From Stenotrophomonas maltophilia (GTDB taxonomy: Bacteria; Pseudomonadota; Gammaproteobacteria; Xanthomonadales; Xanthomonadaceae): 8,214 bases of DNA. The DNA is taken from positions 1-8,214 of the forward strand of contig DJBL01000109.1 of NCBI GenBank assembly GCA_002435595.1. Direction: 5' to 3'. Shown here piece after piece: positions 1 through 6,470 of the stretch (position 1 is its first letter; each line of letters opens with the position of its first letter). Under the pieces are notes generated by a model, which was given only the letters and a program-made list of their open reading frames with translations, was not told the DNA's origin and did no database searches. Made by a program: the position numbers and the translations under genes.

Positions 1-553
1 CGTGCGCGGGCGGCTCGGCGGGCGGTGCCGGCGCGGCGGCGGCCGCCGGCAGGTACTGCTGCAGGCGATCGAAGAAGCGCCGGTAGAAGTCGGCGTCCTG
101 CACGGTGCTGCTGGCCACCTTCACCAGCGAATCGTCGTTGCTGCCGAACGGCAGCGACACCGACCCCAGCGCACCCACGCCGACACTGGCCGAGGTCGGG
201 CTCTTCTTCAGCGCATAGCGGTCCTGCACGGCGCTGACGAACACCAGCGACTGCTCCCCGCGCGCGGCACAGGAAATACGCAGCACCAGCTGCTCGTGTT
301 CGTCATCGCGTGGCTGGAAGTTCTTGTTGCCCTCCACCGCCGCGGTGTCGGCACGCGCGATCGCATAGCCCTGGCTGAGCAGGGTCCGGCGCGCCGCCTC
401 GCAGGCCTGGGCCGGCGCGCCGGGTACGCTGCGCGAGTAGGTGTCGCCGGAGTCGAACGACTCGCGGATCAGCGTGCTGTCGGCGGCACGGCCGCCGCAG
501 GCGCTGAGGGAGACGGCCAGCAGGCCCGCCGGGATTGCTTGGGACAGGCGCAT
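1..553 (-). CDS. DUF2242 family lipoprotein, 5' part only
   Basis: The visible 184 codons start at the ATG at 553-551, behind an AGGAG ribosome site about six bases upstream. The N-terminus is a short lipoprotein signal with lipobox LSAC (Cys19), so the mature protein should be a lipidated envelope protein. The body contains motifs I associate with DUF2242: FDSGDTYSR (about residues 33-41), a Cys/Ala/Arg helix, EGNKNFQPRDDEHEQL, DRYALKKS, GVGALGSVSLPFGSNDDSLVKVAS and FYRRFFDRLQQYL. The last visible residues are an Ala/Pro-rich tail (AAAAAPAPPAEPPAH) that continues past the left edge. The function of DUF2242 is unknown, and I do not infer one. It lies downstream of prc in the same direction, separated by a stem-loop, so it is probably transcribed separately. 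Family assignment is from memory of conserved motifs; lipoprotein status is directly visible. Confidence 0.8.
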   Translation of the reverse strand, partial: MRLSQAIPAGLLAVSLSACGGRAADSTLIRESFDSGDTYSRSVPGAPAQACEAARRTLLSQGYAIARADTAAVEGNKNFQPRDDEHEQLVLRISCAARGEQSLVFVSAVQDRYALKKSPTSASVGVGALGSVSLPFGSNDDSLVKVASSTVQDADFYRRFFDRLQQYLPAAAAAPAPPAEPPAH

Positions 554-619
554 GTGCGCTCCTGCAGGGACAGACCCCAACAGCTTAGACCTGCCGGCGT
601 ATGCGCCAGGTTTAAACGG

Positions 620-649
620 CGAAGGGCCGGCGCACTGGCCGGCCCTTCG
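620..649 (-). terminator. Stem-loop downstream of prc, probable terminator
   Basis: An 11-bp perfect GC-rich stem (620-630 with 639-649) encloses an 8-base loop. It lies about 65 bases beyond the prc stop and upstream of the DUF2242 gene. On the minus strand it is followed by CCGTTTAAAC, so the U-tract is short. It could work as a weak intrinsic terminator or as a 3' stabilising structure. Confidence 0.5.
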
Positions 650-667
650 TTGTGACGGGTTCATCTG

Positions 668-683
668 CCGGCTGCGCAGCCGG
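668..683. repeat. 16-bp perfect palindrome after prc
   Basis: Bases 668-683 read CCGGCTGCGCAGCCGG and are identical to their reverse complement (8-bp arms, no spacer). The palindrome lies 30 bases beyond the prc stop, before the larger stem-loop at 620-649. It may be part of a composite transcript end or a degenerate palindromic repeat. It has no GTAG head. Confidence 0.45.
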
Positions 684-712
684 GCAACGGCCGGCCCTGC
701 CCCAGGCGTGCT

Positions 713-2902
713 TCAGTCGGCCCAGCGCCCGGCGCCGGTGGACTGCGGCAGCACCTGCGCCGACAGCGGGCGGTCCTTCTCCAGCAGGTTCACCGCATCG
801 GCCAGGATCGCGGCCGATTCGCGCAGCAGCGGGTCCGGACGCTTTTCGGCGGCCTTTTCGCGGGCGGTATCCTTGACGATGTCGCGCTCGTTGCCGGTCA
901 GGCCATCGTCGTTGCTGTCATCGGCCAGCGGGTCCAGGTCCAGGCCCAGTTCCTTGCGGGTGGCCTGGCGCTGCTTGCGCTGGGTGTCCTGCTTCTCGCG
1001 CTCTGCGCGGCGCTGGGCCTCGTTGAGCGAGACGTACTTCTTGGCGGCCTCGGCGCGGAACTGCTCCACGTCCTCGTTCCACCACTGGAATTCCTTGTCG
1101 GCGGCCACGCGCGAGGCATGCCGGGTTTCCAGCTTGGGCAGCAGCGGGCCGAAGTTGCCGTACTGGGTGTGCGGCACCGAGGCGATGCGGGTCCACGGCA
1201 GCGCGTTGTCGTAGGTGCTTTCGCCGTACTCGCTGGCGTCCACGCTGGCCGGGAAGGCCAGGTCCGGCACCACGCCCTTGTGCTGGGTGCTGCTGCCACT
1301 GACCCGGAAGAACTGCGCGATGGTCAGCTTGACCTGCCCGTAGCGCTGGGTTTCCCCGCTCGGCCAGCGGTCCAGGTCCACGATGTTCTGCACGGTGCCC
1401 TTGCCGAAGGTGGTCTCACCGATCACCAGGCCACGGCCGTAATCCTGGATGGCGCCGGCGAAGATCTCCGAGGCCGAGGCCGAACCGCGGTTGATCAGCA
1501 CCGCCAGCGGGCCATCCCAGGCCACCGCTTCGCTGCGGTCGCTGTTGACGGTGACGCGGCCACCGGATTCGCGCACCTGCACCACCGGGCCCTGTTCGAT
1601 GAACAGGCCGGTCAGCTCGATCGCTTCGTCCAGCGAACCACCGCCGTTGTTGCGCAGGTCCAGCACCACGCCGTCGAGCTTGTCGGTTTTGAAGCCGGCC
1701 AGCAGCTTGGCCACGTCGCGGGTGGCCGAGGCATAGTCGGCGGCGTTGCGGCGACGGCCTTCGAAGTCCTGGTAGAAGGTGGGCAGCTTGATCACGCCGA
1801 CCTTGCGCGCAGGCTCCCCGTCCTTGGCCGGGATGCTGAGGGTTTCGCCCTTGGCGGCCTGTTCGGCCAGGCGCACCTTCTGCCGGGTCAGCACCAGGGT
1901 GTGGTGCTTGCCGTCCACGCCTTCCTCGGCCGGGATGAACTCCAGCCGCACCTGGGTATCGGCCTTGCCGCGGATCTTGGCCACCACGTCGTCGATGCGC
2001 CAGCCGATCACGTCCTCGATCGGCCCGGACTTGCCCTGGCCGACGCCGACGATGCGATCGCCCGCCTTGAGCGTGCCGTTGACCGCCACCGGGCCGCCGG
2101 CGATGACCTCACGGATCACCACCATGTCGTCCTGGCGCTGCAGCTGCGCGCCGATGCCTTCCAGCGACAGCGACATGGCCTGGTTGAAGTTCTCGGCGGT
2201 GCGCGGGGTGAAGTAATCGGTGTGCGGATCGACCGCGCTGGTGTAGGCATTGAGGAAGAACTGGAACACGTCCTCGCCCTTCAACTCGTTGACCGACTTT
2301 TCCAGCGTCGCGTAGCGCTTGTCCAGCGTCTTGCGGATCTCCGCCGGCTGCTTGCCGGCCAGCTTCAGGCGCAGCCAGTCGTTTTTGACCGACTTGCGCC
2401 AGAGGTCGTCAAGCTCGGCATTGCTGGCCGCCCACGGCACGTCCTTGCGGTCGTACTCGAACTTTTCGTCGCTGCTGAAATCGAACTCCTGCTTGAGCTG
2501 CTTGCGCGCAAAGCCGATGCGCTCGCCCACGCGCTGCTTGTACACCGCAAACACCTGGAAGGCCGGCTCCAGCTCACCACCGCGGATGGCCGTGGCGATG
2601 TTGGCCTCGAACGGGGCGAAGCGGGTGATGTCGGCCTGGGTGAAGAACTGCTTGCTGCCGTCCAGTGCTTCCAGATAGCGCTTGAACACGTCCTTGGACG
2701 TGGCCGCGTCGAGCGCGCGCGGCCGGTAGGCGTAACGGCTGTCCGACAGCAGTCCGTAAACCAGCTTGGAGGTGGTCACCTGGTCGGCCGTCGCCGCCGA
2801 GGGCAGCGCCGGCGAATCGGCATAGGCGGCCAGTGCCAGCGGCGCGGTGAGCGCCAGGGCCATCAGGAATGCGGGGGCTTTGAATTTCATCAACTTGCTC
2901 AT
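713..2902 (-). CDS. prc: Carboxy-terminal (tail-specific) protease Prc/Tsp, S41A family
   Basis: Periplasmic serine protease of 729 residues that degrades proteins from their C-termini; in related bacteria it acts on envelope proteins and cell-wall hydrolases. A signal peptide occupies residues 1-28 (cleavage likely AYA|D). An N-terminal helical region follows (about 40-235), then a PDZ domain (about 247-340), with the S41 peptidase core at about 365-550. The Ser/Lys dyad is visible: Ser476 in GSASASEIF and Lys501 in TFGKGTVQ, with Asp487 at the E. coli-equivalent spacing. The C-terminal region (about 560-729) is helical and Lys/Arg/Glu-rich and ends in the PDPLLRES-type segment seen in Prc. 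The ATG at 2902 has AAGG just upstream; Met5 lacks a ribosome site. It is preceded by a sigma-E-like promoter. The acidic DSNDDGLTGNE stretch near residues 662-672 is unusual compared with E. coli Prc. Confidence 0.96.
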   Translation of the reverse strand: MSKLMKFKAPAFLMALALTAPLALAAYADSPALPSAATADQVTTSKLVYGLLSDSRYAYRPRALDAATSKDVFKRYLEALDGSKQFFTQADITRFAPFEANIATAIRGGELEPAFQVFAVYKQRVGERIGFARKQLKQEFDFSSDEKFEYDRKDVPWAASNAELDDLWRKSVKNDWLRLKLAGKQPAEIRKTLDKRYATLEKSVNELKGEDVFQFFLNAYTSAVDPHTDYFTPRTAENFNQAMSLSLEGIGAQLQRQDDMVVIREVIAGGPVAVNGTLKAGDRIVGVGQGKSGPIEDVIGWRIDDVVAKIRGKADTQVRLEFIPAEEGVDGKHHTLVLTRQKVRLAEQAAKGETLSIPAKDGEPARKVGVIKLPTFYQDFEGRRRNAADYASATRDVAKLLAGFKTDKLDGVVLDLRNNGGGSLDEAIELTGLFIEQGPVVQVRESGGRVTVNSDRSEAVAWDGPLAVLINRGSASASEIFAGAIQDYGRGLVIGETTFGKGTVQNIVDLDRWPSGETQRYGQVKLTIAQFFRVSGSSTQHKGVVPDLAFPASVDASEYGESTYDNALPWTRIASVPHTQYGNFGPLLPKLETRHASRVAADKEFQWWNEDVEQFRAEAAKKYVSLNEAQRRAEREKQDTQRKQRQATRKELGLDLDPLADDSNDDGLTGNERDIVKDTAREKAAEKRPDPLLRESAAILADAVNLLEKDRPLSAQVLPQSTGAGRWAD

Positions 2903-2934
2903 GGCACCTTGCCAAGGGGGAGACTGCGTGCGGA

Positions 2935-2963
2935 TCAGACCACACGACAGTGCCGAAAGTTGC
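2935..2963 (-). promoter_or_regulatory. Sigma-E/AlgU-like promoter candidate for prc
   Basis: On the minus strand GCAACTT (2963-2957) is followed after 17 bases by TCTGA (2939-2935). This resembles the extracytoplasmic sigma-E/AlgU pattern GAACTT-N16/17-TCTGA, with one mismatch in the -35 core. The predicted start near 2929 leaves a leader of roughly 27 bases containing the AAGG ribosome site of prc. Found by eye only. Confidence 0.45.
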
Positions 2964-3063
2964 CGGGTTTGTCATCCACTCCCGCGCAACGTGGATTTCC
3001 AGCCTAAACCGCGACCTGTAGCAAATTGTGAATGGCGCCGGGACCGGCACGGCGAGCGCACAC

Positions 3064-3106
3064 GCCGGCCACCGGGCCGGCACTGTCGCGTGGCCCGTTG
3101 CGGGCC
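3064..3106. repeat. Two GC-rich stem-loops in the lipA-prc gap
   Basis: Two adjacent perfect inverted repeats: 3064-3070 with 3075-3081 (7 bp, loop ACCG) and 3092-3097 with 3101-3106 (6 bp, loop TTG). With the stem-loop next to the lipA stop they make three hairpins in about 80 bases. Neither has a U-tract on either strand, nor a GTAG head. In DNA this GC-rich some hairpins arise by chance. The rest of the 249-bp gap (2903-3151) holds the prc promoter region and no credible gene. Confidence 0.35.
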
Positions 3107-3122
3107 CGGGTGGGCTGGACGG

Positions 3123-3141
3123 GTCCGGCCATCGGCCGGAC
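3123..3141 (-). terminator. Stem-loop directly after lipA, possible terminator
   Basis: An 8-bp perfect stem (3123-3130 with 3134-3141) with a 3-base loop lies about 10 bases beyond the lipA stop. It is followed by CCGTCC rather than a T-run on the minus strand, so it is a non-canonical intrinsic terminator at best, or a 3'-end stabiliser for the ybeD-lipB-lipA message. Confidence 0.4.
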
Positions 3142-3151
3142 ACCGTGCGGG

Positions 3152-4162
3152 TCAGGCGACCCCCGCTCCCTTGGCCTGCACGTCGGCGTGGTAGGACGAA
3201 CGCACCATCGGGCCGGAGGCCACGTGGCTGAAGCCCAGGGCGTAGCCGTAGACCTCCAGTTCCTTGTATTCCTCCGGCGTCCAGTAACGCAGCACCGGAT
3301 GGTGGTGCGGCGTGGGCTGGAGGTACTGGCCGATGGTGATCATGTCCACGTCGTGGGCACGCAGGTCGCGCATCGTCGCGCGCACCTGGTCCATGTCCTC
3401 GCCCAGGCCAAGCATGATGCCGGACTTGGTGGCGATGGACGGATGCTGGGCCTTGAAGTTCTTCAGCAGGGTCAACGACCACTGGTAGTCCGCGCCCGGC
3501 CGCACGTTGCGGTACAGGTCCGGCACGGTTTCGATGTTGTGGTTGAACACGTCCGGCGGGTTGGTGGCCAGGATGTCCAGCGCACGCTCCATGCGGCCCT
3601 TGCCGCGGAAGTCCGGGGTCAGCACTTCGATGCGGGTGTTGGGCGACTTCTCGCGGATGGCCCCGATGCAGTCGGCAAAGTGCTGGGCACCGCCGTCGCG
3701 CAGGTCATCGCGGTCCACGCTGGTCACCACCACGTACTTCAGGCCCATGTCGGCCACGGTCTGGGACAGGCTGGCCGGCTCGTTGGCGTCCGGCGGCTTG
3801 GGCCGGCCGTGGGCGACGTCGCAGAACGAGCACCGCCGGGTGCACACCTCGCCCAGGATCATGAACGTGGCCGTGCCGTGGCTGAAGCACTCGTGGATGT
3901 TGGGGCAGCTGGCCTCTTCGCAGACGGTCACCAGGCGGTTTTCGCGCAGCTTGGCCTTCAGCGTCTGCACGGCGTTGCCGGAGGGGATGCGGACCCGGAT
4001 CCAGGACGGCTTGCGCAGGACCGGGGCGTCGGCGAACTGCACCGGCGAGCGGCCGATCTTGTCACCGCCCAGCTGTTTGACCCCGGTCTGCAGCGGCGCG
4101 GCGGACGGCGTGTCACCCTGCACGACCTGCAGGGGAATGATGCGAGCGGTGGTTTCAGTCAT
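3152..4162 (-). CDS. lipA: Lipoyl synthase LipA (radical SAM)
   Basis: Cytosolic radical SAM enzyme (336 residues) that inserts two sulfur atoms at C6 and C8 of the octanoyl chain carried on lipoyl domains. It completes lipoate on pyruvate and 2-oxoglutarate dehydrogenases and the glycine cleavage H protein. Both iron-sulfur cluster motifs are complete: the auxiliary cluster CEEASCPNIHEC (Cys81, Cys86, Cys92) and the radical SAM motif CTRRCSFC (Cys107, Cys111, Cys114). The C-terminal RSSYHA motif (321-326), whose serine ligates the auxiliary cluster in characterised LipA, is also present. The first ~50 residues form a family-typical variable extension. The ATG at 4162 has an AAGG site and follows the lipB stop by 18 bases, so the two are almost certainly cotranscribed. 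No anomalies seen. Confidence 0.98.
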   Translation of the reverse strand: MTETTARIIPLQVVQGDTPSAAPLQTGVKQLGGDKIGRSPVQFADAPVLRKPSWIRVRIPSGNAVQTLKAKLRENRLVTVCEEASCPNIHECFSHGTATFMILGEVCTRRCSFCDVAHGRPKPPDANEPASLSQTVADMGLKYVVVTSVDRDDLRDGGAQHFADCIGAIREKSPNTRIEVLTPDFRGKGRMERALDILATNPPDVFNHNIETVPDLYRNVRPGADYQWSLTLLKNFKAQHPSIATKSGIMLGLGEDMDQVRATMRDLRAHDVDMITIGQYLQPTPHHHPVLRYWTPEEYKELEVYGYALGFSHVASGPMVRSSYHADVQAKGAGVA

Positions 4163-4180
4163 GGCCTTGGTCGGCGGCGT

Positions 4181-4888
4181 TCACGCCGCCCCTGTCAGAT
4201 CGGGCAATTCGGTGGTCGGCTGGAGGTCCAGGCCGAACTGGCGGGCCAGATGGCCCAGCAGCACCGGCTTGACGGCCGCCATGCCGGACGGTCCCCCCAA
4301 GTCTACCACCGAGGTCACCTGCAGCCCTTGATAGCCACAGGGGTTGATGCGGTGGAACGGCTCCAGGTCCATGGCCACGTTGAAGGCCAGCCCGTGGAAC
4401 GTGCAGCCGCGGCGGACCCGGATGCCCAGCGCGGCCACCTTGGCCCCGCCGACATACACCCCCGGCGCCCCGTCCAGGCGTTCAGCGCCGATATTCCATT
4501 CGTCCAGGGTGTCGATGATGGCCTGCTCGATCCGGCACACGTAATCGCGCACCCCGATCCCCAGCCGGCGCAGCTGCAGCAGCGGGTAGACCACGATCTG
4601 GCCGGGCCCGTGGTAGGTCACCTGGCCGCCACGGTCCACGTGCAGCACCGGGATATCGCCCGGGGCCAGCACGTGCTCGTCCTTGCCGGCCTGGCCGAGG
4701 GTGAACACCGGATCATGCTCGACCACCCACAGCTCATCGGCGCTGGCGTCGGTGCGCGCATCGGTGAAACGCTGCATCGCATGCCAGACCGGCGCATAGG
4801 GCTGGCGACCGAGATCGCGCACGATCGCCGGCTGCGGCGCGCGGGCGCCCGGTGCGGGGGCGGTATCGCAGGCGCCTACAGCGTCCAC
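4181..4888 (-). CDS. lipB: Lipoyl(octanoyl) transferase LipB
   Basis: Cytosolic transferase (235 residues) that moves octanoate from octanoyl-acyl carrier protein to the lipoyl-domain lysine, supplying LipA's substrate. Family hallmarks are all visible: DRGGQVTYHGPGQ (about 85-97), GGAKVAALGIRV with catalytic Lys150, GCTFHGLAFNV, and INPCGYQG with catalytic Cys184. The chosen start is GTG (4888-4886); it lies inside the end of ybeD, giving a 13-base overlap, with GGAAG a few bases upstream. No in-frame ATG exists before the conserved VRDLGRQ block, so a GTG start with translational coupling is the simplest reading. The first 20 residues are Ala/Pro-rich and poorly constrained, so the exact start is less certain than the identity. 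It is the middle gene of the ybeD-lipB-lipA operon. Confidence 0.96.
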   Translation of the reverse strand: MDAVGACDTAPAPGARAPQPAIVRDLGRQPYAPVWHAMQRFTDARTDASADELWVVEHDPVFTLGQAGKDEHVLAPGDIPVLHVDRGGQVTYHGPGQIVVYPLLQLRRLGIGVRDYVCRIEQAIIDTLDEWNIGAERLDGAPGVYVGGAKVAALGIRVRRGCTFHGLAFNVAMDLEPFHRINPCGYQGLQVTSVVDLGGPSGMAAVKPVLLGHLARQFGLDLQPTTELPDLTGAA

Positions 4889-5154
4889 TTCACTTCCGGG
4901 TGGTCACGCAGCGCGGCGTGCGCGGCGTCGTACTGTTCGCGGCTGTCGGCCTTGAACACCAGCCGCACCGACACATACTTGCCGTTGGACGAGTGTTTCC
5001 AGCTGACCCGCTCGGTCAGTACTTCGACGCCGGCCAGCTCAAGCAGGCGCGGCAGTTCGCGTTCCAACTCCTGGCCGGCCGCGCCCATGGCGCTGAGTTC
5101 GAACTGGCCGGGGAACTGGAAGCCGTGGTCGGGGTTGTCAGACTTGATCTCCAT
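4876..5154 (-). CDS. ybeD: DUF493/YbeD family small protein
   Basis: A 92-residue cytosolic protein of the DUF493 (YbeD) family. E. coli YbeD has a ferredoxin-like fold resembling ACT regulatory domains, but its biochemical role is not settled. Seen here: an N-terminal FQFPGQFELSAMG block, a helix rich in Glu/Leu (AGQELERELPRLLE), the VSWKHSSNGKYVSVRL strand pair, and the C-terminal REQYDAAHAALRDHPEVKWTL. I chose the ATG at 5154-5152 because it gives the normal family length; the open frame extends upstream to a TTG at 5253, but that extension does not look like the family. No clear ribosome site precedes the ATG, and a good -10 lies only seven bases upstream, so the message may be leaderless. 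It is the first gene of the lipB-lipA operon, as its family usually is in Pseudomonas and enterics. Confidence 0.92.
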   Translation of the reverse strand: MEIKSDNPDHGFQFPGQFELSAMGAAGQELERELPRLLELAGVEVLTERVSWKHSSNGKYVSVRLVFKADSREQYDAAHAALRDHPEVKWTL

Positions 5155-5161
5155 GACCGCG

Positions 5162-5190
5162 ATTATGGGGACGCTTGCGACCGAACCCAA
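5162..5190 (-). promoter_or_regulatory. Candidate sigma-70 promoter of ybeD-lipB-lipA
   Basis: On the minus strand TTGGGT (5190-5185) is followed after exactly 17 bases by CATAAT (5167-5162), matching the -10 consensus at five of six positions and the -35 at three. The expected first transcribed base is about 5155, one base before the ybeD ATG. The 5155-5347 gap between divergent ybeD and the lpxR-like gene holds this element and presumably the lpxR promoter. For that one I see only an A-rich CATAAAAAC (5314-5322) without a matching -35. Confidence 0.45.
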
Positions 5191-5347
5191 GCCTTGCATG
5201 ATCGTGCCCACAGCTGCGCCCAACGCTACGTGAAAATCGGTCTTCACCAGCAAGACGCACCAATGCGTGCGCGGGTCTGGTCACTACCTCACGCGCTCAC
5301 TACGCTGCTTCGGCATAAAAACAGAACAAATCCTGAGCGGGAAGCCC

Positions 5348-6412
5348 ATGTCGTTGAAGCCCTATGCGTTGTCGGCCGCACTCGCCGGCGTCCTGGCGCT
5401 CGTCGCCCCTGCGGTCCAGGCCGCCAACCAGTGTGGACCGGACGCGATGCGCGAGCATCCGCCGCAGGTCAATTTCCGTGTGGACAACGACCTGTTCGGC
5501 GGCGCCGACCAGGACCAGGGCTACACCAACGGTGCGCAGATCACCCTGGTTTCGCCCAACCTGGTGGACTACACCGACGACCCCTGCCTGCCGCGGCTGG
5601 CGCGCTGGGTCAACCGGCACCTGGAGCGGCTGCACCCGGGCGAGTTCGAACAGCAGAACATGATCTTCAGCCTGGCCCAGGGCATCTTTACCCCCACCGA
5701 TTTCACCCGCAAGGACCTGATCGAGGACGACCGCCCCTACGCGGGCGTGCTGATCGGCAGCTTCGGCTACAACGCCCGCCGCGGTGACCGGCTGCAGACC
5801 ACCCAGCTGGCGCTGGGCGTGGTGGGGCCGTGGGCGCAGGGCGAGGAAGTGCAGAACGCGGTGCACAGCCTGCTGGGCGATGAGAAGTTCCAGGGCTGGG
5901 ACAACCAGCTGCACAACGAGCCGGTGTTCATGCTCACCCACGAGCGCATGCGCCGCTGGCCGGCCGATGCCACCGACAACCTCGGCGGCTGGGGCTGGGA
6001 CGCGATCAGCCACTACGGCGGTGCGGTGGGCAACCTGGCCACCCACGTCAATGCCGGTGGTGAAGTGCGGTTCGGCTGGAAGCTGCCGGACGACTTCGGC
6101 AGCACCCCGCTGCGCCCGGCCGGCGAAAACACCGCGCCCACGCGCGGCGGCAAGCCCAGCGGGTGGTCGTTCCATCTGTTCGCCACCACCGATGCCGCCT
6201 GGGTGATCCGCGACATCACCCTGGACGGCAACACCTTCCGCAACAGCCACAGCGTGGACAAGCGCCACGTGGTCGGCCAGGTCGGCTACGGCATCGCGGT
6301 GATGCGCGGGCGCTGGAAGTTCGCCGTGGCCCGTTACCACAGCACCCGCGAGTTCGATGGCCAGCGCGAAGCACCCGTGTTCGGCAGCTTCACCATCAGT
6401 CGCTCGATGTAA
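5348..6412 (+). CDS. lpxR: LpxR-family lipid A 3'-O-deacylase (DUF2219), outer membrane
   Basis: A 354-residue outer-membrane beta-barrel protein. Salmonella LpxR, the family model, removes the 3'-acyloxyacyl chain from lipid A in a Ca2+-dependent reaction. The start is the ATG at 5348: GGGAAG lies just upstream and a clean signal peptide follows (cleavage near VQA|A, residue 25); the frame is open back to GTG 5267 but that extension would bury the signal. Positions matching the Salmonella active-site residues are all present by motif alignment: Asn47-Asp48, Thr60 in GYTNG, Gln169 and His173 in EVQNAVHSLLG, and Glu179. DDRPYAG and VGPWAQGE are also family-typical. It is divergent from ybeD and convergent with dacC, splitting an otherwise conserved cluster. 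The last four codons and stop lie in a palindromic repeat, so the protein ends SFTISRSM, without the usual terminal aromatic residue. Substrate is inferred from the family only. Confidence 0.9.
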   Translation: MSLKPYALSAALAGVLALVAPAVQAANQCGPDAMREHPPQVNFRVDNDLFGGADQDQGYTNGAQITLVSPNLVDYTDDPCLPRLARWVNRHLERLHPGEFEQQNMIFSLAQGIFTPTDFTRKDLIEDDRPYAGVLIGSFGYNARRGDRLQTTQLALGVVGPWAQGEEVQNAVHSLLGDEKFQGWDNQLHNEPVFMLTHERMRRWPADATDNLGGWGWDAISHYGGAVGNLATHVNAGGEVRFGWKLPDDFGSTPLRPAGENTAPTRGGKPSGWSFHLFATTDAAWVIRDITLDGNTFRNSHSVDKRHVVGQVGYGIAVMRGRWKFAVARYHSTREFDGQREAPVFGSFTISRSM

Positions 6413-6462
6413 TCGAGTGACTGAGGGTGAAGCGTAGGTGCCGACCTTGGTCGGCACGCCGA
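6396..6462. repeat. Compound palindromic repeat, copy 1 (overlaps lpxR stop)
   Basis: The first of two tandem copies 75 bases apart; the matching part (6398-6462 against 6473-6537) is identical at 62 of 65 bases. It contains hairpin A (6399-6408 with 6412-6421, loop GTA, one G-T wobble), which straddles the lpxR TAA, and hairpin B (6438-6446 with 6449-6457), headed by GTAG at 6434-6437. GTAG followed by an imperfect palindrome is the layout of Stenotrophomonas SMAG REP-like elements. Hairpin A of this copy has TCAG (6396-6399) where copy 2 has GTAG. Confidence 0.8.
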
Positions 6463-6470
6463 TGCTCGGT

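Noticed and set aside
1118..3007. Long plus-strand open frame (about 629 codons) antisense to prc
   Set aside because: It is a shadow of prc caused by high GC codon bias: no ribosome site at its start, a low-complexity His/Arg/Ala/Gly composition, and no recognisable domain.
3003..3032. Second prc promoter candidate: TTCACA-18-TTTAGG on the minus strand
   Set aside because: The -35 is good but the -10 matches only three of six and the spacing is long; weaker than the sigma-E-like pair, though dual promoters are possible.
3032..5233. Very long plus-strand open frame (about 733 codons) antisense to lipA, lipB and ybeD
   Set aside because: It covers three well-identified genes on the other strand, and its translation is Arg/His/Gly/Ala-rich without family motifs. 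Treated as a GC artefact.
5155..5253. N-terminal extension of YbeD to TTG 5253
   Set aside because: It adds 33 residues not seen in the family, starts on a rare codon without a ribosome site, and overlaps the likely promoter.
5281..5303. Direct repeat TCACTAC (5281-5287 and 5297-5303) upstream of the lpxR-like gene
   Set aside because: Seven bases repeated twice at 16-base spacing could be an operator but is too short to support without conservation data.
5267..5347. N-terminal extension of the lpxR-like protein from GTG 5267
   Set aside because: It would place 27 residues before a clear signal peptide; the ATG at 5348 has a ribosome site and gives a normal secreted N-terminus.
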